A stretch of 52,596 nucleotides of DNA from Rhodanobacteraceae bacterium (GTDB lineage: Bacteria; Acidobacteriota; Terriglobia; Terriglobales; Acidobacteriaceae): assembly GCA_025350865.1 (NCBI GenBank), contig JANXWZ010000164.1, positions 1-52,596 on the forward strand. The letters run 5' to 3'. Position numbers and translations under genes: made by a program. The notes beneath the pieces were generated by a model. That model made no database searches. It was not told the origin of the DNA and worked only from the letters and a program-made list of their open reading frames with translations. Below are positions 51,167-52,596 of the stretch, one piece after another; position 1 is the stretch's first letter; the number at the start of each line of letters is the position of its first letter.

Positions 51167-51769
51167 TTAGCGGACTACGAAGCGGCGTCCACGAATCTCA
51201 TAATCCCCGCTCAGGACTCGGGCGATAGCCTCAGGGTAGGCCTGATGCTCCTGCTCGAGGATCCGCGCCGACAGACTACCAGCCGTGTCATCGTCCAAAA
51301 CCGAAACCGCCCGTTGCAGGATGATGACGCCGTGGTCGACAGCTTCATCGACGAAATGAACCGTGCAGCCAGCCACCTTCGCGCCGAACTCTAGCGCCTG
51401 TGCCTGCGCGTCGAGCCCCGGGAAATTCGGCAGCAGCGACGGGTGAACGTTCAGAATCCGGTTCGGGAACGCCTCCACAAACGTCACGGAAATGATCCGC
51501 ATGTAGCCCGCAAGGCATACGAAATCGACCTCATACTCCCGCAGCTTTGCAATAAACTCCAGATCTCGCTCAAAAGGCGTCCGACCCGCAACCGGAATGT
51601 GATGTGCCGGCAAGCCGAATACCCTCGCCCGAGCCAACCCCGGCGCATCCACCTTGTTCGACAGCACAACGGCAATCTCGGCGTTCGGAAGGCGGCCATC
51701 GGCGATCGCCTGATGGATAGCAAGGAAGTTGGAACCGCGGCCGGAGAGGAGGATGCCTAGTCGTTTCAT
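51167..51769 (-). CDS. purN: Phosphoribosylglycinamide formyltransferase
   Basis: A 200-residue GAR transformylase of purine synthesis, using 10-formyltetrahydrofolate. Folate and substrate motifs: LLSGRGSNFLAIHQA, ILNVHPSLLPNFPGLDAQAQ (catalytic Asn, His) and CTVHFVDEAVDHGVIILQ (catalytic Asp). MKRLGILLSG at 51769 is the usual family start; an ATG six codons upstream (51787) is also open. Alone in its operon; overlaps no neighbour. Confidence 0.96.
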   Translation of the reverse strand: MKRLGILLSGRGSNFLAIHQAIADGRLPNAEIAVVLSNKVDAPGLARARVFGLPAHHIPVAGRTPFERDLEFIAKLREYEVDFVCLAGYMRIISVTFVEAFPNRILNVHPSLLPNFPGLDAQAQALEFGAKVAGCTVHFVDEAVDHGVIILQRAVSVLDDDTAGSLSARILEQEHQAYPEAIARVLSGDYEIRGRRFVVR

Positions 51770-51834
51770 GGTAGTTTCAATTCCCATTCTAGGGGCAGCG
51801 CTGCCTCGGTATGCGGCTGGTTTAACATAGAGAC

Positions 51835-52440
51835 ATGTCCCTCATCCTCCCCCCCGGCGACTTCAAAGCCTACCTTTTCGACTGCGACGGCACCGTTGCC
51901 GACTCCATGCCGCCCCACTACGTCGCCTGGAAGCGCGCGCTCGATGAGCAGGGCGCGACCTTTACCGAGGAGCAGTTTTACGGCTTGGGCGGGCTCCCCG
52001 CTGAGGCCGTCATCGAACGCCTGAACGCGGAGCAGGGGCTGAAGATGATGGCCGCTGCGGTCGCCAAACGCAAGGAAGAGTTCTACTACGAATCGCTTCC
52101 AACCTTGAAAGCCGTGCCCGAGGTTCTGGAGCATGTGCTCGAAGCGCATGGGCGAATTCCAATCGCGATCGTCTCGGGAAGCACGCGCGAATCGGTCGTC
52201 GCTTCGCTCACCACACTGGGCTTGCTGGACTACTTCGACGCGCTGGTTTGCGCCGGAGAATACACCCACGGCAAACCGCATCCCGAACCCTTTTTGATGG
52301 CGGCTGCGCTGGTCGGGGTCGCTCCGCAGGACTGCCTCGTCTTTGAAGACGCCGAGCCGGGAATTGCCGCCGCGCAGGCGGCAGGCATGGCATGGGTGCG
52401 GGTTCCAATGCCCTGGGAACGAGCGGCCGCGACCACCTAA
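51835..52440 (+). CDS. HAD-family phosphatase, beta-phosphoglucomutase-like
   Basis: A 201-residue haloacid dehalogenase. Motif I is YLFDCDGTVADSM, motif II IAIVSGSTRES, motif III with GKPHPEPFLMAA and motif IV VFEDAEPGIAAAQ. These fit the YqaB/beta-PGM group that dephosphorylates fructose-1-phosphate or sugar phosphates. Cytoplasmic. Its 3' end overlaps the end of the next minus-strand gene by 4 nt. Confidence 0.9.
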   Translation: MSLILPPGDFKAYLFDCDGTVADSMPPHYVAWKRALDEQGATFTEEQFYGLGGLPAEAVIERLNAEQGLKMMAAAVAKRKEEFYYESLPTLKAVPEVLEHVLEAHGRIPIAIVSGSTRESVVASLTTLGLLDYFDALVCAGEYTHGKPHPEPFLMAAALVGVAPQDCLVFEDAEPGIAAAQAAGMAWVRVPMPWERAAATT

Positions 52441-52596
52441 AGCTGGTCGAGCAGACGACGCAAGGGTCTCACAAATCCATCCAGCGCGGCGTCCCCGCCC
52501 TGGAACTTGTTCGTGTTCAACACGAACGCGCAATCCACGCCATTTGGCCGCGAGAACGTGTCGCTCGAAGTGCCGGCCATGCTGCCGTTGCGCTCG
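52437..52596 (-). CDS. C-terminal part of a serine hydrolase (beta-lactamase class C-like)
   Basis: The last 52 codons of a gene that runs off the right edge. ERNGSMAGTSSDTFSRPNGV and CAFVLNTN look like the C-terminal strands of serine hydrolases of the beta-lactamase/penicillin-binding type (the HNGSMPGTSS-like stretch). The catalytic residues lie outside the window. Partial. Confidence 0.65.
   Translation of the reverse strand, partial: ERNGSMAGTSSDTFSRPNGVDCAFVLNTNKFQGGDAALDGFVRPLRRLLDQL

Overview
The window looks like chromosomal DNA from a Gram-negative, GC-rich, soil-type Acidobacterium, probably class Terriglobia (Granulicella/Terriglobus/Edaphobacter-like). The Gram-negative part rests on lpxC, lipoprotein and outer-membrane barrel genes. 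The lineage is inferred from overall gene character and intergenic repeats, not from a marker gene. About 58 protein genes can be supported. I found no rRNA, tRNA, CRISPR array, transposase or prophage.

Layout. 1-4.5 kb: a secreted TIM-barrel protein, an SGNH hydrolase, an aldo/keto reductase, an endonuclease III-like protein and a VapBC-type toxin-antitoxin pair with an operator-like site. 4.5-7.7 kb: a co-directional run of hexose-phosphate mutarotase, maf, lpxC and folK. 7.7-11.4 kb: a frameshifted Sel1-repeat protein, a GIY-YIG nuclease bracketed by palindromic repeats, a nitrilase, a glycosyltransferase remnant and a hexapeptide carbonic-anhydrase-like protein. 11.5-18.3 kb: rpsU, a zinc-ribbon protein, an MBL hydrolase, an XRE-cupin regulator, a fibronectin-III lipoprotein, an FAH-family hydrolase and an outer-membrane barrel. 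18.3-22.8 kb: a di-haem cytochrome cut by a nonsense codon, an ECF sigma operon and a TPR protein. 23-27.9 kb: transaldolase, thymidine kinase, an S10 carboxypeptidase, Cu/Zn superoxide dismutase and a conserved unknown.

28-33.6 kb is a second ECF sigma operon: sigma, zf-HC2 anti-sigma, zinc-ribbon membrane protein and DUF4097 protein, followed by two small genes. 33.7-40 kb: a class-III aminotransferase, a secreted protein, prfA and an ATP-dependent DNA ligase that carries repeat sequence inside its coding region. 40.1-45.5 kb is an aromatic amino-acid operon: leader peptide/attenuator, trpB, trpA, chorismate mutase, DAHP synthase and tyrA, with a VbhA/Fic module lying between the last two. 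45.5-52.6 kb: a glycerophosphodiesterase, a divergent MFS pump/MarR pair with two perfect palindromes, an HtrA protease followed by a site-2-type protease, purN, a HAD phosphatase and the end of a serine hydrolase gene.

Two themes stand out. First, an apparent transcription attenuator precedes trpB: a 25-codon leader peptide rich in Phe/Tyr/Trp, a terminator ending 15 nt before trpB, and a segment in the leader that can pair with the terminator's left arm instead. Second, at least three families of short palindromic repeats occur here. Some sit inside genes in frame (anti-sigma-like protein, DNA ligase), some flank the GIY-YIG nuclease gene, and one family forms long hairpins after genes in which the two arms differ between copies yet still pair.

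Four genes look broken or interrupted: Fic (frameshift), the Sel1 protein (frameshift), the di-haem cytochrome (amber codon) and a glycosyltransferase fragment. Whether these are real or assembly errors cannot be decided from one sequence.
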